Shown here one piece after another: positions 40,558 to 49,198 of a DNA stretch of 64,000 bases. The stretch comes from CAZJWC01 sp964550125 (lineage in GTDB: Bacteria > Bacillota > Clostridia > Christensenellales > Borkfalkiaceae), in contig CAZJWC010000002.1 in assembly GCA_964550125.1 (NCBI GenBank), positions 62,001 to 126,000 on the forward strand, read 5' to 3'. The notes below the pieces were generated by a model that did no database searches, was not told the DNA's origin, and saw only the letters and a list, made by a program, of their open reading frames with translations. The position numbers and the translations under genes were made by a program. The stretch's first letter is position 1. Every line of letters starts with the position of its first letter.

Positions 40558-41565
40558 ATGCAAGAAGAAAGTACAGAAAAAAAGATTTTATTTTCTGCTA
40601 TTCAACCTAGTGGAAACTTAACGATAGGCAATTATTTAGGGGCAATTAAAAATTGGATTGACTTGCAAAGTCAATATAATTGTTTTTATGCAGTTGCTGA
40701 TTTGCACTCAATTACGGTTAAACAAGAACCTGCTGAGTTACGCAAAAATACTTTGGATTTAATCGCACTTTATGTTGCATGTGGAGTTAATCCTAACGAT
40801 TGTACTCTTTTCGTTCAATCGCAAGTCCCTTGTCATACCGAGTTGACTTGGATTTTAAATACAATGACTTACCCTGGCGAACTTTCCCGTATGACACAGT
40901 TCAAAGATAAAAGTGCAAAACATGCAGATAACATAAATATGGGACTTATGGATTACCCTGTATTGATGGCAAGTGATATTTTGCTTTATCAAACTTCAGT
41001 TGTCCCTGTGGGAATAGACCAAAAACAACACCTTGAATTAAGTAGAGATTTAGCAACTAGATTTAATAATAGATATTCACCTACATTTGTTGTGCCCGAA
41101 CCATATATCGTTAAAGAAAGTGCTAAAATTTATGATTTGACTGACCCTACTAGAAAGATGTCAAAATCAGAACCAAACGGTGCAATACTTTTAAATGATG
41201 ATAGAGATTCAATTATTAAAAAGTTTAAAAGGGCAGTTACAGATAGTGATTCTACTATTAGATATAGTGAGGACAAAAAGGGAATTTCAAACTTGCTTTC
41301 AATTTATAGTATCTTTGCTGAAAAAAGTATCGCAGAGAGTGAAAAGGAATTTGAAGGAAAGGGCTATGGGAATTTCAAACTTGCCGTAGGTGAAACTGTT
41401 GCTGATAAGTTAAAGCCTATTCAAGAGGAAAAGGCAAAACTCCTTAAAGATAAAGCATATTTAAATGAGATTATTGCAAAGGGTGGAGAGGTTGCTTATA
41501 AAACTGCAAGAAAAACTCTTTCAAAAGTTTACAGAAAAATCGGTTTTTATATGGGAGATAGATAA
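40558..41565 (+). CDS. trpS: Tryptophanyl-tRNA synthetase
   Basis: The start at 40558 follows GGAG by a normal gap; an ATG 15 bases earlier lies upstream of that ribosome site. The 335-residue class I enzyme charges tRNA-Trp. The HIGH-like motif is PSGNLTIGNYLGA, the KMSKS loop is RKMSKSEPNGAI, and the region MASDILLYQTSVVPVGIDQK matches the family well. The last base of its stop is the first base of the DUF5685 start codon, so the two are translationally coupled. Confidence 0.96.
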   Translation: MQEESTEKKILFSAIQPSGNLTIGNYLGAIKNWIDLQSQYNCFYAVADLHSITVKQEPAELRKNTLDLIALYVACGVNPNDCTLFVQSQVPCHTELTWILNTMTYPGELSRMTQFKDKSAKHADNINMGLMDYPVLMASDILLYQTSVVPVGIDQKQHLELSRDLATRFNNRYSPTFVVPEPYIVKESAKIYDLTDPTRKMSKSEPNGAILLNDDRDSIIKKFKRAVTDSDSTIRYSEDKKGISNLLSIYSIFAEKSIAESEKEFEGKGYGNFKLAVGETVADKLKPIQEEKAKLLKDKAYLNEIIAKGGEVAYKTARKTLSKVYRKIGFYMGDR

Positions 41566-42431
41566 TGTTTGGTTATATTAGACCTGACACACCATATATG
41601 TATATTAAAGACAAAACACTATATCAAGCAATGTATTGTGGACTTTGCAAGAGTATAGGCAAAACTTGTGGAAATTGTGCAAGGATGGGACTTTCCTATG
41701 ATGTTACTTTTTTGTCATTGATATTGCATAATATAAAAGGACTAGATATATCAATAAAAAAAGAACATTGTCTGCTACACTGGTTTACAAAAAAACCGGT
41801 TGCTCAACCTGATGAATTGTCTTTAACCATTGGTGCGTTAAATACCTTTATGGTGTACTACAAATTAACTGACGATATTTTGGACGGAGATGGTGGAAAG
41901 ACACTTAGAGGATTCTTTAAAAGAGGATTTAAAAGGGCTAAAAAGCAATATCCTCAACTTGAGGAGATTGTTAGGAGAAAGACTATTGAACTTTCAAAAA
42001 AGGAAAAAGAAAACCTTTCAAGCATTGATATTGTTGCAGATTCATTTGCAAGTATGATGCAAGAAATATCGCAAACAATATTAAAGGACAAGTCAAATGC
42101 GTTTACTGAAAAACTCTTTTATAATCTTGGTAAATGGGTGTATTTAATTGACGCTATTGACGATTATGACGAGGATATAAAAAAGAAAAGATATAATGTT
42201 TTTTACAACCTTTTCAAAAAAGAAAACAAAGTTGAACTTTTAAAAGATAATAAGGATATTGACTATGTTTTTAGAGGAATATTTTTTGATTTAGCCGATA
42301 GTCTAAAAAATATTGAGTTTGCGTTCAACAGTGATTTAATCCAAAACGTAATTTTACGAGGATTGCCTAGATCGACTGAAAACGTTTTTAAAACGGACGA
42401 CTCAAAAATGGAAGAATTAAAATTTAAATAA
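41565..42431 (+). CDS. DUF5685-family protein
   Basis: The 288-residue protein starts MFGYIRPDTPYMYIKDKTLY, followed by YCGLCKSIGKTCGNCAR, with a cysteine pattern suggestive of metal or Fe-S binding. It contains two Asp-rich segments, KLTDDILDGDGGK and DAIDDYDEDIKKKRYN, that resemble the two aspartate-rich motifs of isoprenoid-synthase-like folds. The family function is unknown. The next gene encodes a J-like protein with a cysteine-rich tail, a pairing seen in many Bacillota. A prenyl-transfer or lipid-related role is only a suggestion. Confidence 0.8.
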   Translation: MFGYIRPDTPYMYIKDKTLYQAMYCGLCKSIGKTCGNCARMGLSYDVTFLSLILHNIKGLDISIKKEHCLLHWFTKKPVAQPDELSLTIGALNTFMVYYKLTDDILDGDGGKTLRGFFKRGFKRAKKQYPQLEEIVRRKTIELSKKEKENLSSIDIVADSFASMMQEISQTILKDKSNAFTEKLFYNLGKWVYLIDAIDDYDEDIKKKRYNVFYNLFKKENKVELLKDNKDIDYVFRGIFFDLADSLKNIEFAFNSDLIQNVILRGLPRSTENVFKTDDSKMEELKFK

Positions 42432-42444
42432 TTTGGAGAGATAT

Positions 42445-43047
42445 ATGACGATTAACAAGCAATATTATGATTTTATGGGTTTGAGCGAAGATGCTACCCT
42501 TGAAGAAGTAGAGCTGAAATACAACTCTATGAGAACTCAATTTTTAGAAGATAGATTTTTAGTGGGTGAGGAAGGAAATCTTGCTGCAAAAAATCTTCAA
42601 AAGTTAGAAACTGCATATAATGCAATTATCAACGAAAGGAACGAGCAAAGCGAAGTGGGAAATAACGACTCTGCACTTGGTGAAGTTGACGCTTTAATTA
42701 GAAATGGAGATATTGAAGGTGCTCAAAGAAAATTAGATACTTTTGACGAGCGTGGTGGCGAGTGGCACTATTTACAGTCAGTTATCTATTATAAAAAGAA
42801 TTGGAGAACTGAAAGTAAAACTCAACTTGAAATTGCTATGCAAATTGAGCCCAATAATGAAAAGTATAAAAAGACATATGAAAAGTTGAATAACCAAATT
42901 GACTTTGACGCTCAAGCAGAAAAAAGTCAAAATAATCAATACAACTATGTAAATAATGGTCAACAACAAATGGGTGGTTCGTTTTGTGACTCTTGTATAG
43001 CCTGCTTATGTTTAAACTGTTTGTGTCAAGGTTGTTGTGGCAATTAA
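42445..43047 (+). CDS. J-domain-like protein with cysteine-rich tail
   Basis: The start at 42445 has GGAGAG upstream; an in-frame TTG four codons earlier lies inside that site. The 200-residue protein begins with a J-domain-like fold (KQYYDFMGLSEDATLEEVEL ... ETAYNAIIN), but the HPD tripeptide needed to stimulate DnaK is absent. A short helical repeat (TPR-like, GDIEGAQRKLDTF) follows. The C-terminus carries eight cysteines within 18 residues (CDSCIACLCLNCLCQGCC). This layout recalls eukaryotic cysteine-string proteins, where the cysteines are acylated. A metal cluster is also possible. It is paired with DUF5685. Confidence 0.78.
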   Translation: MTINKQYYDFMGLSEDATLEEVELKYNSMRTQFLEDRFLVGEEGNLAAKNLQKLETAYNAIINERNEQSEVGNNDSALGEVDALIRNGDIEGAQRKLDTFDERGGEWHYLQSVIYYKKNWRTESKTQLEIAMQIEPNNEKYKKTYEKLNNQIDFDAQAEKSQNNQYNYVNNGQQQMGGSFCDSCIACLCLNCLCQGCCGN

Positions 43048-43048
43048 G

Positions 43049-43597
43049 ATGAAAAAATCTCATCAAATAGCACTTGGTGGTGTGGCAACTGCCTTTTGTG
43101 TAATATGTTTAGTTTTGGCAGAGTATTTTTCAATCATAACAGGTGGTATGATTGTTCTTGCTACCTTTGCGTTGATGATACCCCTGTCAAAAAAACTTTA
43201 CCTTGTTACTTTCTTGTGTTACCTAGCATCAAGTGTGCTTTCAGTAGTGTTTGGGGGGTTCGTGCTTTTTTATAGAATTTTCCTCTTTTTAGCCTTTATG
43301 GGTTTACACCCTCTTGTAAACGAAATAATGCAATTAAAAAATTTTAATAAGTACATAGGCCTTGCTATTAAAACGGTGTGGTTTGACTTGGTTTTATATA
43401 TTTTTTATCTATTGTTCGTTCACTTCGCATTAGGGGGGGATATAACGGCAAACGAGTTGCTATCAAATGTCAATCCATATTTGTGGGCAGTTATCATCTT
43501 TGGAGGTTCAATCTTCTTTGTGGTATATGACTTTGTTATCAAGAGATGTCAGTTTTTTATAAACTTGCAAATTGAAAGAATAACCAAAAACAACTAA
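43049..43597 (+). CDS. Integral membrane protein of unknown function
   Basis: The start at ATG 43049 follows the J-like gene's stop by one base; a GTG four codons earlier overlaps that gene. The 182-residue protein has about five membrane helices (IALGGVATAFCVICLVLAEY, GGMIVLATFALMIPL, YLASSVLSVVFGGFVLFY). The pattern of early glycine-rich helices resembles ECF transporter S components or related membrane proteins, but I see no diagnostic motif. It lies within the trpS-rlmCD gene run, so it may be co-transcribed with the DUF5685/J-like pair. Confidence 0.65.
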   Translation: MKKSHQIALGGVATAFCVICLVLAEYFSIITGGMIVLATFALMIPLSKKLYLVTFLCYLASSVLSVVFGGFVLFYRIFLFLAFMGLHPLVNEIMQLKNFNKYIGLAIKTVWFDLVLYIFYLLFVHFALGGDITANELLSNVNPYLWAVIIFGGSIFFVVYDFVIKRCQFFINLQIERITKNN

Positions 43598-43629
43598 AAT
43601 AAATTGATAAAATGAGAAAGGGAACAAAT

Positions 43630-45051
43630 ATGATAAAGAAAAATGATGAACTTAATTTAAAAATTCAATCACTTGGTTGTAATGGAGAAGGCGTTGCAAA
43701 GGAAGATGGAAATGTCTTTTTTGTACCTTATACTTTACCAGGAGAAAAGGTAAGAGTTAAGGTTTTAAGGGTTAAGGATTCGGTTATCTATTGCAAAATG
43801 CTTGAGGTATTCACTCCTGCTGAGGAACGAGTTCGTCCCGCTTGCAAGGTTTTTTTAAAGTGTGGTGGATGCCAACTCCAACATATGAAGTATTCCCTTC
43901 AAGTGAAAATCAAGCAACAAAATGTAAAGGACTGCTTAAGCAAAATTGCAGGCATTTCCTTTCCCGTTCCTCCACTTTTTAGAAGTGTTGAAAAATATGC
44001 CTATCGCAATAAATTGCAGTTACCGATAGGCGAACTTGACGGCAAAACTGTTTTAGGTTTTTATGCTGAAAGAAGTCATAGAATAATCCCTATCGAGAGT
44101 TGCCCTATCCACCCCGACTGGTCAACTACTATAATATCAATTATTGCTGAGTACATAAAAAAATTTAAAATAAAAGGTTATAATGATGAAACGGGAGAGG
44201 GGCTTTTACGACATTTGGTAGTTCGTAATGTCGCAGGAAAATTTATCATAACTTTGGTAGCAACACAAGATAGTATTCCTGAACAAGATACTCTAATAAA
44301 AATGATTGCTAATAAGTTTAAGGTGTTTACCTTATATTTAAATATCAATAAAACTGGTAGCAATGTCGTGTTTGGTAAAGATTTTAAACTGCTATACGGT
44401 GAGGGGGCTTTTGAAACGAAAGAAGGGTTCATAAATTACGAGGTCGGTCCAAATACCTTCGTTCAAGTTAATGACGAAGTTCGCAAAAAACTGTATGAAG
44501 TTGTTTGTGATTTGGTTCAAGGAGAGGATAAAGAGGACTATGTGGTTGTCGATGCTTATAGTGGTGGTGGATTGCTTACTGCTATGTTGGCTGGAGATGC
44601 ACGCCACACCTACGGGATTGAAATTGTCGAAGAAGCAGTTAAGTGTGCAAATGTCTTAAAGCAACGCAACGGATTAGGTTCAAGGGTAACTAACATTTGT
44701 GGTGATGTTGAAGTAGAATTTCCCAAATTGATTAAAGTTATCGAAGGGGAAAAAATCGTAGTTGTATTAGATCCTCCAAGAAAAGGTGTTGACAGAAATA
44801 CCATAAAGATGCTCCTTTCAGTAAAACCTGAAAAAATAGTAATGGTATCTTGCAATCCATCGACAATGGCAAGAGATGTAGGATTATTAACGGGAGCGTT
44901 AATTGAAAAGGATAATAAACTTGAAAAAAATGAAGCCTATAATCAAGAGGAAGGATTAAATGGCTATTATAATATCTCAAAAATTCAATGTTTTGATATG
45001 TTTCCCCAAACCAAACATGTTGAAACTGTTGTCTGCTTAAAAAGAAAATAA
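43630..45051 (+). CDS. TrmA/RlmD-family RNA (uracil-5-)-methyltransferase
   Basis: The start at 43630 (MIKKNDELNL) follows an AAAGGGA ribosome site; an ATG 18 bases earlier is also in frame. The 473-residue protein has an N-terminal TRAM domain (LKIQSLGCNGEGVAKEDGNV), a Fe-S cluster motif with CKVFLKCGGCQLQHMKY, a SAM-binding region (VVDAYSGGGLLTAMLA, DPPRKGVDRNTI) and the catalytic cysteine block MVSCNPSTMARD. It methylates uridine at C5 in 23S rRNA (RlmCD-like) or tRNA; the exact target is not certain. Confidence 0.92.
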   Translation: MIKKNDELNLKIQSLGCNGEGVAKEDGNVFFVPYTLPGEKVRVKVLRVKDSVIYCKMLEVFTPAEERVRPACKVFLKCGGCQLQHMKYSLQVKIKQQNVKDCLSKIAGISFPVPPLFRSVEKYAYRNKLQLPIGELDGKTVLGFYAERSHRIIPIESCPIHPDWSTTIISIIAEYIKKFKIKGYNDETGEGLLRHLVVRNVAGKFIITLVATQDSIPEQDTLIKMIANKFKVFTLYLNINKTGSNVVFGKDFKLLYGEGAFETKEGFINYEVGPNTFVQVNDEVRKKLYEVVCDLVQGEDKEDYVVVDAYSGGGLLTAMLAGDARHTYGIEIVEEAVKCANVLKQRNGLGSRVTNICGDVEVEFPKLIKVIEGEKIVVVLDPPRKGVDRNTIKMLLSVKPEKIVMVSCNPSTMARDVGLLTGALIEKDNKLEKNEAYNQEEGLNGYYNISKIQCFDMFPQTKHVETVVCLKRK

Positions 45052-45106
45052 ACATTACACACAAGAAGTTAAAAATGATAAACTTTCAAAAAAGGATTTG
45101 TATGAT

Positions 45107-45640
45107 ATGGAAACAATTAGTGTGAACGGAAAGGAATATCAAATTGAAAAACTTTTAGGGAAGGGAAAAGGAGGCTATTCTTACCTTGCACTTCGTGATG
45201 GGAAGAAGTATGTTTTAAAACAAATCCATCACGAGCCTTGTTCTTACTATCAATTCGGCAATAAAATAGAGGCTGAAATGCGTGATTATAAAAGGCTTTG
45301 CGAGATAGGAATTACTATGCCTAAACTCTTTGAAGTAGATGTTGAAAAGGAACGTATACTAAAGGAGTATATTGATGGTGATACCGTTTTTGATATGGTG
45401 CTTAACGACAATTTGCCTAACGACTGTATTGAACAAGTTAAAAAGATGTGCAAACTTTTATACCCTAAAAATACTAATATAGATTACTTTCCTACAAATT
45501 TTGTTTTACAGGCTGGAATTTTATACTATATTGACTACGAGTGCAACGACTATATGCAGGAGTGGAATTTTGAAAACTGGGGTATAAAATATTGGTCAAA
45601 AACTAAAGAGTTTTTAGAGTACGTCAACGATAAAAAATAA
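45107..45640 (+). CDS. Small protein-kinase-like protein
   Basis: The start at 45107 follows AAAGGAT by a normal gap; a TTG three codons earlier is rejected. The 177-residue protein has a glycine-rich loop (LLGKGKGGYSYLAL), the VAIK-like lysine (KYVLKQI), an Asp-containing catalytic-loop-like segment (NIDYFPTNFV) and a DFG-like segment (YYIDYECNDY). It is minimal in size, like Bud32 or RIO-type kinases, but the HRD/HGD histidine is replaced. It could be a small-molecule or RNA-modification kinase, or an ATP-binding pseudoenzyme. The gene is last in its run, just before the mntP riboswitch. Confidence 0.65.
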   Translation: METISVNGKEYQIEKLLGKGKGGYSYLALRDGKKYVLKQIHHEPCSYYQFGNKIEAEMRDYKRLCEIGITMPKLFEVDVEKERILKEYIDGDTVFDMVLNDNLPNDCIEQVKKMCKLLYPKNTNIDYFPTNFVLQAGILYYIDYECNDYMQEWNFENWGIKYWSKTKEFLEYVNDKK

Positions 45641-45681
45641 AGAAAAAGTTGTTATTTTTTTATAAATATGATAATATATAA

Positions 45682-45857
45682 TTATAAACCCGTGAGGGAG
45701 TAGTAAGCACGAAAGTGTAGCAAGTCAACATACTGACCGTCTTAGGTCTGGCTTGTTTTAAATTGCGAGACTCAAGGTATAGTTTGCTATACTTATGTCT
45801 TGTTTAAGATGACTAATTTTGCTCAAGTATAGTAAATGTACTTGGGCTTTGTTTTTA
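45682..45857 (+). promoter_or_regulatory. yybP-ykoY-like Mn2+ riboswitch controlling mntP
   Basis: The leader contains GAGGGAGTAG near its 5' end and TTGCGAGACTC about 70 bases later, the two most conserved segments of the yybP-ykoY manganese aptamer, joined by helices. Arms ACC..TGAG and CTCA.GGT can close the outer stem. Downstream, GCTCAAGTA / TACTTGGGC (45821-45847) followed by TTTGTTTTT is an expression-platform terminator. The next gene is mntP, a known target. A likely promoter with a TTGTTA box lies at 45649-45677. Confidence 0.82.
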
Positions 45858-45873
45858 TAAAAGGAGTTAAAAA

Positions 45874-46458
45874 ATGGATTGGTCATTTATGTTTTTTTTG
45901 GAGAATATTTTTCTTGGCGTTGGACTTGCTATGGACGCCTTTTCAGTATCAATGGCTAATGGCTTAAATGAGCCTAATATGAGTAAGGAAAAAATGTTTG
46001 GCATTGCAGGAGTTTTTGGAATTTTTCAAGCAATAATGCCTATGATAGGTTGGGTATGCGTACATACAATGCTTCAATATTTTAAAGCATTTGAACCCTT
46101 TATACCGTGGATTGCATTAGTTTTACTTGTTTATATCGGTGGTAAGATGATATATGACGGAATCAAGAAAAAAGAGGAGAGTGATGAAGGAACAAAACTA
46201 GGAATAGGTGCTCTTTGTTTACAAGGTATTGCAACCTCTATTGACGCATTGTCGGTTGGCTTTACCATTGCCGAATATAATTTGATTATGGCAATAGTTT
46301 CCGTTTTAATAATAGGTGGTTTAACTTTTGGTATTTGCTTTGCAGGGGTGTTTATCGGTAAAAAATTTGGCACTAAACTTGCAGAAAAAGCACAAATTTT
46401 TGGTGGTGTTATTTTAATCCTTATAGGGATTGAAATATTAATAACAAGTTTTATTTAA
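45874..46458 (+). CDS. mntP: MntP-family manganese efflux pump
   Basis: The 194-residue membrane protein has six helices and the two internally repeated conserved segments with the metal-binding aspartates (AMDAFSVSMANGL and TSIDALSVGFTIA). It exports Mn2+ and lowers manganese toxicity. An AAAAGGAG ribosome site follows the riboswitch terminator, which means translation only begins if transcription reads through. The riboswitch-gene pairing is a known control loop: high Mn2+ keeps the transcript going. The length is normal. Confidence 0.95.
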   Translation: MDWSFMFFLENIFLGVGLAMDAFSVSMANGLNEPNMSKEKMFGIAGVFGIFQAIMPMIGWVCVHTMLQYFKAFEPFIPWIALVLLVYIGGKMIYDGIKKKEESDEGTKLGIGALCLQGIATSIDALSVGFTIAEYNLIMAIVSVLIIGGLTFGICFAGVFIGKKFGTKLAEKAQIFGGVILILIGIEILITSFI

Positions 46459-46463
46459 TAAGA

Positions 46464-46492
46464 AAAAGCGAGTAAATTTTTACTCGCTTTAA
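46464..46492. terminator. Bidirectional terminator between mntP and azlD
   Basis: AAAGCGAGTAAA / TTTACTCGCTTT perfect inverted repeat with flanking A and T runs between convergent genes. Confidence 0.8.
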
Positions 46493-46497
46493 TAATT

Positions 46498-46800
46498 TTA
46501 AAGTATAAAACCTAGTCCAAAAACTGTTCCTACGCAAACTACTGCAACTATTGCAAGGTTTACGTTGAAAAGGGAAAGCCCTATCGCAACCACCGTTCCT
46601 ATGATTGCTGTCCATAGTGAACCTGTTGAAAAAAAGATTGCAGGGAAGGTCAACGCTGAAAGTACAGCGTAAGGCATATAGTATAAAAAGGACTTTAAAA
46701 AGGTTGACTGTATTTTTTTTCTACAAAATACAAGTGGAATAAATCTAGGTATGTAAGAAGCTAAAGCCATAATGCATACGCATATTATTTGGTACAACAT
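46498..46800 (-). CDS. azlD: AzlD-like branched-chain amino acid transport subunit
   Basis: The 100-residue protein has three to four membrane helices and the AzlD-specific start (CIMALASYIPRFIPLVFCRK). Together with AzlC it forms a two-component exporter for branched-chain amino acids or analogues. Its start overlaps the end of azlC by 16 bases on the reverse strand. The length is normal for the family. Confidence 0.9.
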   Translation of the reverse strand: MLYQIICVCIMALASYIPRFIPLVFCRKKIQSTFLKSFLYYMPYAVLSALTFPAIFFSTGSLWTAIIGTVVAIGLSLFNVNLAIVAVVCVGTVFGLGFIL

Positions 46801-47522
46801 TGCTCATCAACCTCCTCTTTTTCTTCCTTAATAGGAAAAGCAAGGGCTGTAATTCCACTTGCAAGTACAGAAGCAATTATAACTCTAAATCCAAAAGATA
46901 TTCCGTTTTTTAAAAATGGAACAAATTCCAAAATGCAGGACAAGGCTATTGAAAGTGCTAAGCAAAGTATTATGGGTTTTTCCTTTTTTGCAGGAGGAAT
47001 AATAATTGCGATAAACATACAATAGAGTGCTATTCCCATAGCGTTTTGTAAACTTGCAGGAAGCAATGAGTTTATGCAAGCGCCTAGCAAAGTGCCTATC
47101 GTCCAACCAAAATATGGGGTTGTAGCAAGTCCTAAAAAGTATCTAAAATTAAGTTTGTCTTTTTGGGTAGAGGCTATTGCAAAAATTTCGTCAGTTATAA
47201 AAAAACTCATAATTAGCCTTTTTCCTGTTCCAACCGTCCTGTCTAGTTGTTGCGATATAGATAGGCTCATAAGCATATATCTTGAATTTATAACTAAAAG
47301 TGCAAGTGCTATTTCAAAAAATCCAGCACCAAGGGCGATAAGGTTTATACCTGCAAATTGACCTGCTGATGTTAAGTTTGTTCCTGAAATGATAGTAACT
47401 AACCAGACGGGCAAATTGCTCTTTACTGCACTTATTCCAAAGGTAAAGGAAACTGCAATATACGCAAAGCAAACGGGTAGCCCGTGTCTTATACCATCAC
47501 TATATGTCAATGTTCTTTCCAT
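46785..47522 (-). CDS. azlC: AzlC-like branched-chain amino acid exporter subunit
   Basis: The 245-residue protein has the family start (GIRHGLPVCFAYIAVSFTFG), about six to seven membrane helices and the signature INSRYMLMSLSISQQL, followed by FFITDEIFAIA. It is the larger subunit of the AzlCD exporter. The short C-terminal tail is acidic and cysteine-containing (EEVDEQCC). A TATTATAAT-rich region just upstream on the reverse strand probably carries its promoter. Confidence 0.92.
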   Translation of the reverse strand: MERTLTYSDGIRHGLPVCFAYIAVSFTFGISAVKSNLPVWLVTIISGTNLTSAGQFAGINLIALGAGFFEIALALLVINSRYMLMSLSISQQLDRTVGTGKRLIMSFFITDEIFAIASTQKDKLNFRYFLGLATTPYFGWTIGTLLGACINSLLPASLQNAMGIALYCMFIAIIIPPAKKEKPIILCLALSIALSCILEFVPFLKNGISFGFRVIIASVLASGITALAFPIKEEKEEVDEQCCTK

Positions 47523-47655
47523 AGTGAAATTATAATATCACATTTTTTCTGTTTTTAAAAATAAATTGAGGGTATTAAACTTTTTTCTACAACTTTTTGT
47601 ATAATCATTTATACTAATTTAATAATAAAAGTTTATAATCTCTTTAAACTCTTGT

Positions 47656-47684
47656 TTGCATTTGCTATTATTATTTGTTATAAT
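47656..47684 (+). promoter_or_regulatory. Promoter of the miaA gene run
   Basis: TTGCAT, a 17-base spacer and TATAAT lie 40 bases before the chosen miaA start. The promoter falls inside a longer ORF starting at 47652, which argues that this longer frame is not the real gene. Confidence 0.7.
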
Positions 47685-47723
47685 CAAATAGAAAATAACA
47701 AAGTAAAAATCAAGGAAAAATTT

Positions 47724-48608
47724 ATGCAAAAACTAATCTCAATTATAGGAACTAACGCCTCAGGAAAAAGCAACCTGGGTTTCAATCTTGCAAAAGAGTT
47801 CAATGGCGAAATTGTATCGGCAGATTCACGACAACTTTATAAAGGACTAGATTTAGGAACAGGCAAAATCTCTAAAGCAGAGATGGGGCAAATAAAACAC
47901 TATATGATTGATATTTTAGATTTGAACCAACCCTATTCTCTATTAGAGTACCAAAAAAATGCTTATCTATCCATTGATGAAATTATTTCTAAAAATAAAG
48001 TTCCCTTTCTAGTGGGAGGTACGGGACTTTATACTAGGTCTATTGTTGAGGGTTATGTTATGTCAATTACTCCCCCTAATGAAGAATTGCGTAAAGAACT
48101 TGAAGGTAAAAGCAAGGAGGAACTTATTGAAATTTTAAAAGAGCAGGGTGTAACCGATTTAGAAGAATCAATAAGTATGCGAAAACTTTGTCGAAAAATA
48201 GAAAAATTGAGTTATGGCGTAAACGGTGATTATGAGTGCAAGCCTAGATATGAAGTTTTGCAAATGGGAGTAACTTGGAGTAGAGAAAAACTTCACGAAA
48301 GGATTAAAATTAGACTAGATAAAAGACTTGACGAAGGTATGATTGATGAGGTCGAAAATCTTATCAAACAGGGCGCAACGGGTGAGTTTTTACTTTCTCT
48401 TGGTCTTGAATATAGATATATCTACAAATATCTACAAGGGGAGATGACCTATAATGAGTTTTATGAAAAGTTGTTTACCGAAATTAAACGCTTTGCAAAA
48501 AGACAGATGACGTGGTTTAGAAAGGAAAAAAATACTACCTGGCTTGATATGGAAGGTGATTACTACAATCAAGCAAAAAATTTAGTTGAACAGTTTTTAA
48601 ATAGATAA
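47724..48608 (+). CDS. miaA: tRNA dimethylallyltransferase
   Basis: I start at 47724 (MQKLISIIGTNASGKSNLG), 40 bases after a promoter and with AAGGA upstream. The 294-residue enzyme adds a dimethylallyl group to A37 of tRNAs reading UNN codons. It shows the P-loop GTNASGKS, the catalytic VSADSRQLYKGLDLGTGK, VGGTGLYTRSIVEG, and the C-terminal helix FAKRQMTWFRKE. The length is near normal (about 300). It heads a run of five close genes, two bases ahead of a PPTase. Confidence 0.95.
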   Translation: MQKLISIIGTNASGKSNLGFNLAKEFNGEIVSADSRQLYKGLDLGTGKISKAEMGQIKHYMIDILDLNQPYSLLEYQKNAYLSIDEIISKNKVPFLVGGTGLYTRSIVEGYVMSITPPNEELRKELEGKSKEELIEILKEQGVTDLEESISMRKLCRKIEKLSYGVNGDYECKPRYEVLQMGVTWSREKLHERIKIRLDKRLDEGMIDEVENLIKQGATGEFLLSLGLEYRYIYKYLQGEMTYNEFYEKLFTEIKRFAKRQMTWFRKEKNTTWLDMEGDYYNQAKNLVEQFLNR

Positions 48609-48609
48609 A

Positions 48610-49194
48610 ATGACTAGTGTATATATAGCAAAGGTTAATTATAATTTGACAGATATTGATTTTCCAGTAAGCAACGAGTTGAAGGAGCATATTTATAGTT
48701 ATTCTAATTTTGAAAGGAGAACACAGAGTGTAAACGCTTATAGATTACTCTATTCGATTTTAGGCAGAGATTTAAAGGTTGGATTTGCAAGTAAGGGGGA
48801 GCCGATTATCGAGGGCAGGTTCGTTTCTTTATCGCATACCACTAACAATGTGGTTGTAGCCTTGTCAAATGATAGGGTGGGAGTTGATATTGAATTGATT
48901 AGAGAAAAAGATTATACCACACTGTTTAAAAAATGTCTTTCCACAGGAGAACTTGATTTTGTGGAAAACTCAACAAACAAAGGTGAAGCATTTATCAAAT
49001 TGTGGACAAAAAAGGAGAGTTATTTAAAATATCAAGGATTAGGAATAACTAAAAACTTGTCAAACTACGATATTGACAAAGTTTTAAAGAGTGAAGGGCT
49101 TTTTTGTCTTACAAAGAGAATTGAAAATTGTGGAAAAGTATCTTTTTTGTCAGTAACAACTAAAGATGATAAAGTGGAATTTTTTATTAGGTGA
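48610..49194 (+). CDS. Sfp-type 4'-phosphopantetheinyl transferase
   Basis: The 194-residue protein attaches phosphopantetheine to carrier proteins. It contains both family signatures, VGVDIELIRE (metal and CoA contacts) and FIKLWTKKESYLKYQGLG (WxxKE). It also has the SLSHTTNNVVVAL segment before the first. It is shorter than Sfp itself (224) but in the family range. No polyketide or nonribosomal synthetase is visible in this window, so its carrier protein is unknown. It could serve fatty-acid ACP if no AcpS is present elsewhere in the genome. Confidence 0.9.
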   Translation: MTSVYIAKVNYNLTDIDFPVSNELKEHIYSYSNFERRTQSVNAYRLLYSILGRDLKVGFASKGEPIIEGRFVSLSHTTNNVVVALSNDRVGVDIELIREKDYTTLFKKCLSTGELDFVENSTNKGEAFIKLWTKKESYLKYQGLGITKNLSNYDIDKVLKSEGLFCLTKRIENCGKVSFLSVTTKDDKVEFFIR

Positions 49195-49198
49195 TAAA

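Noticed and set aside
47652..47723. Longer miaA frame starting at 47652
   Set aside because: A good promoter lies inside it, and the P-loop protein starts properly at 47724 with a ribosome site.
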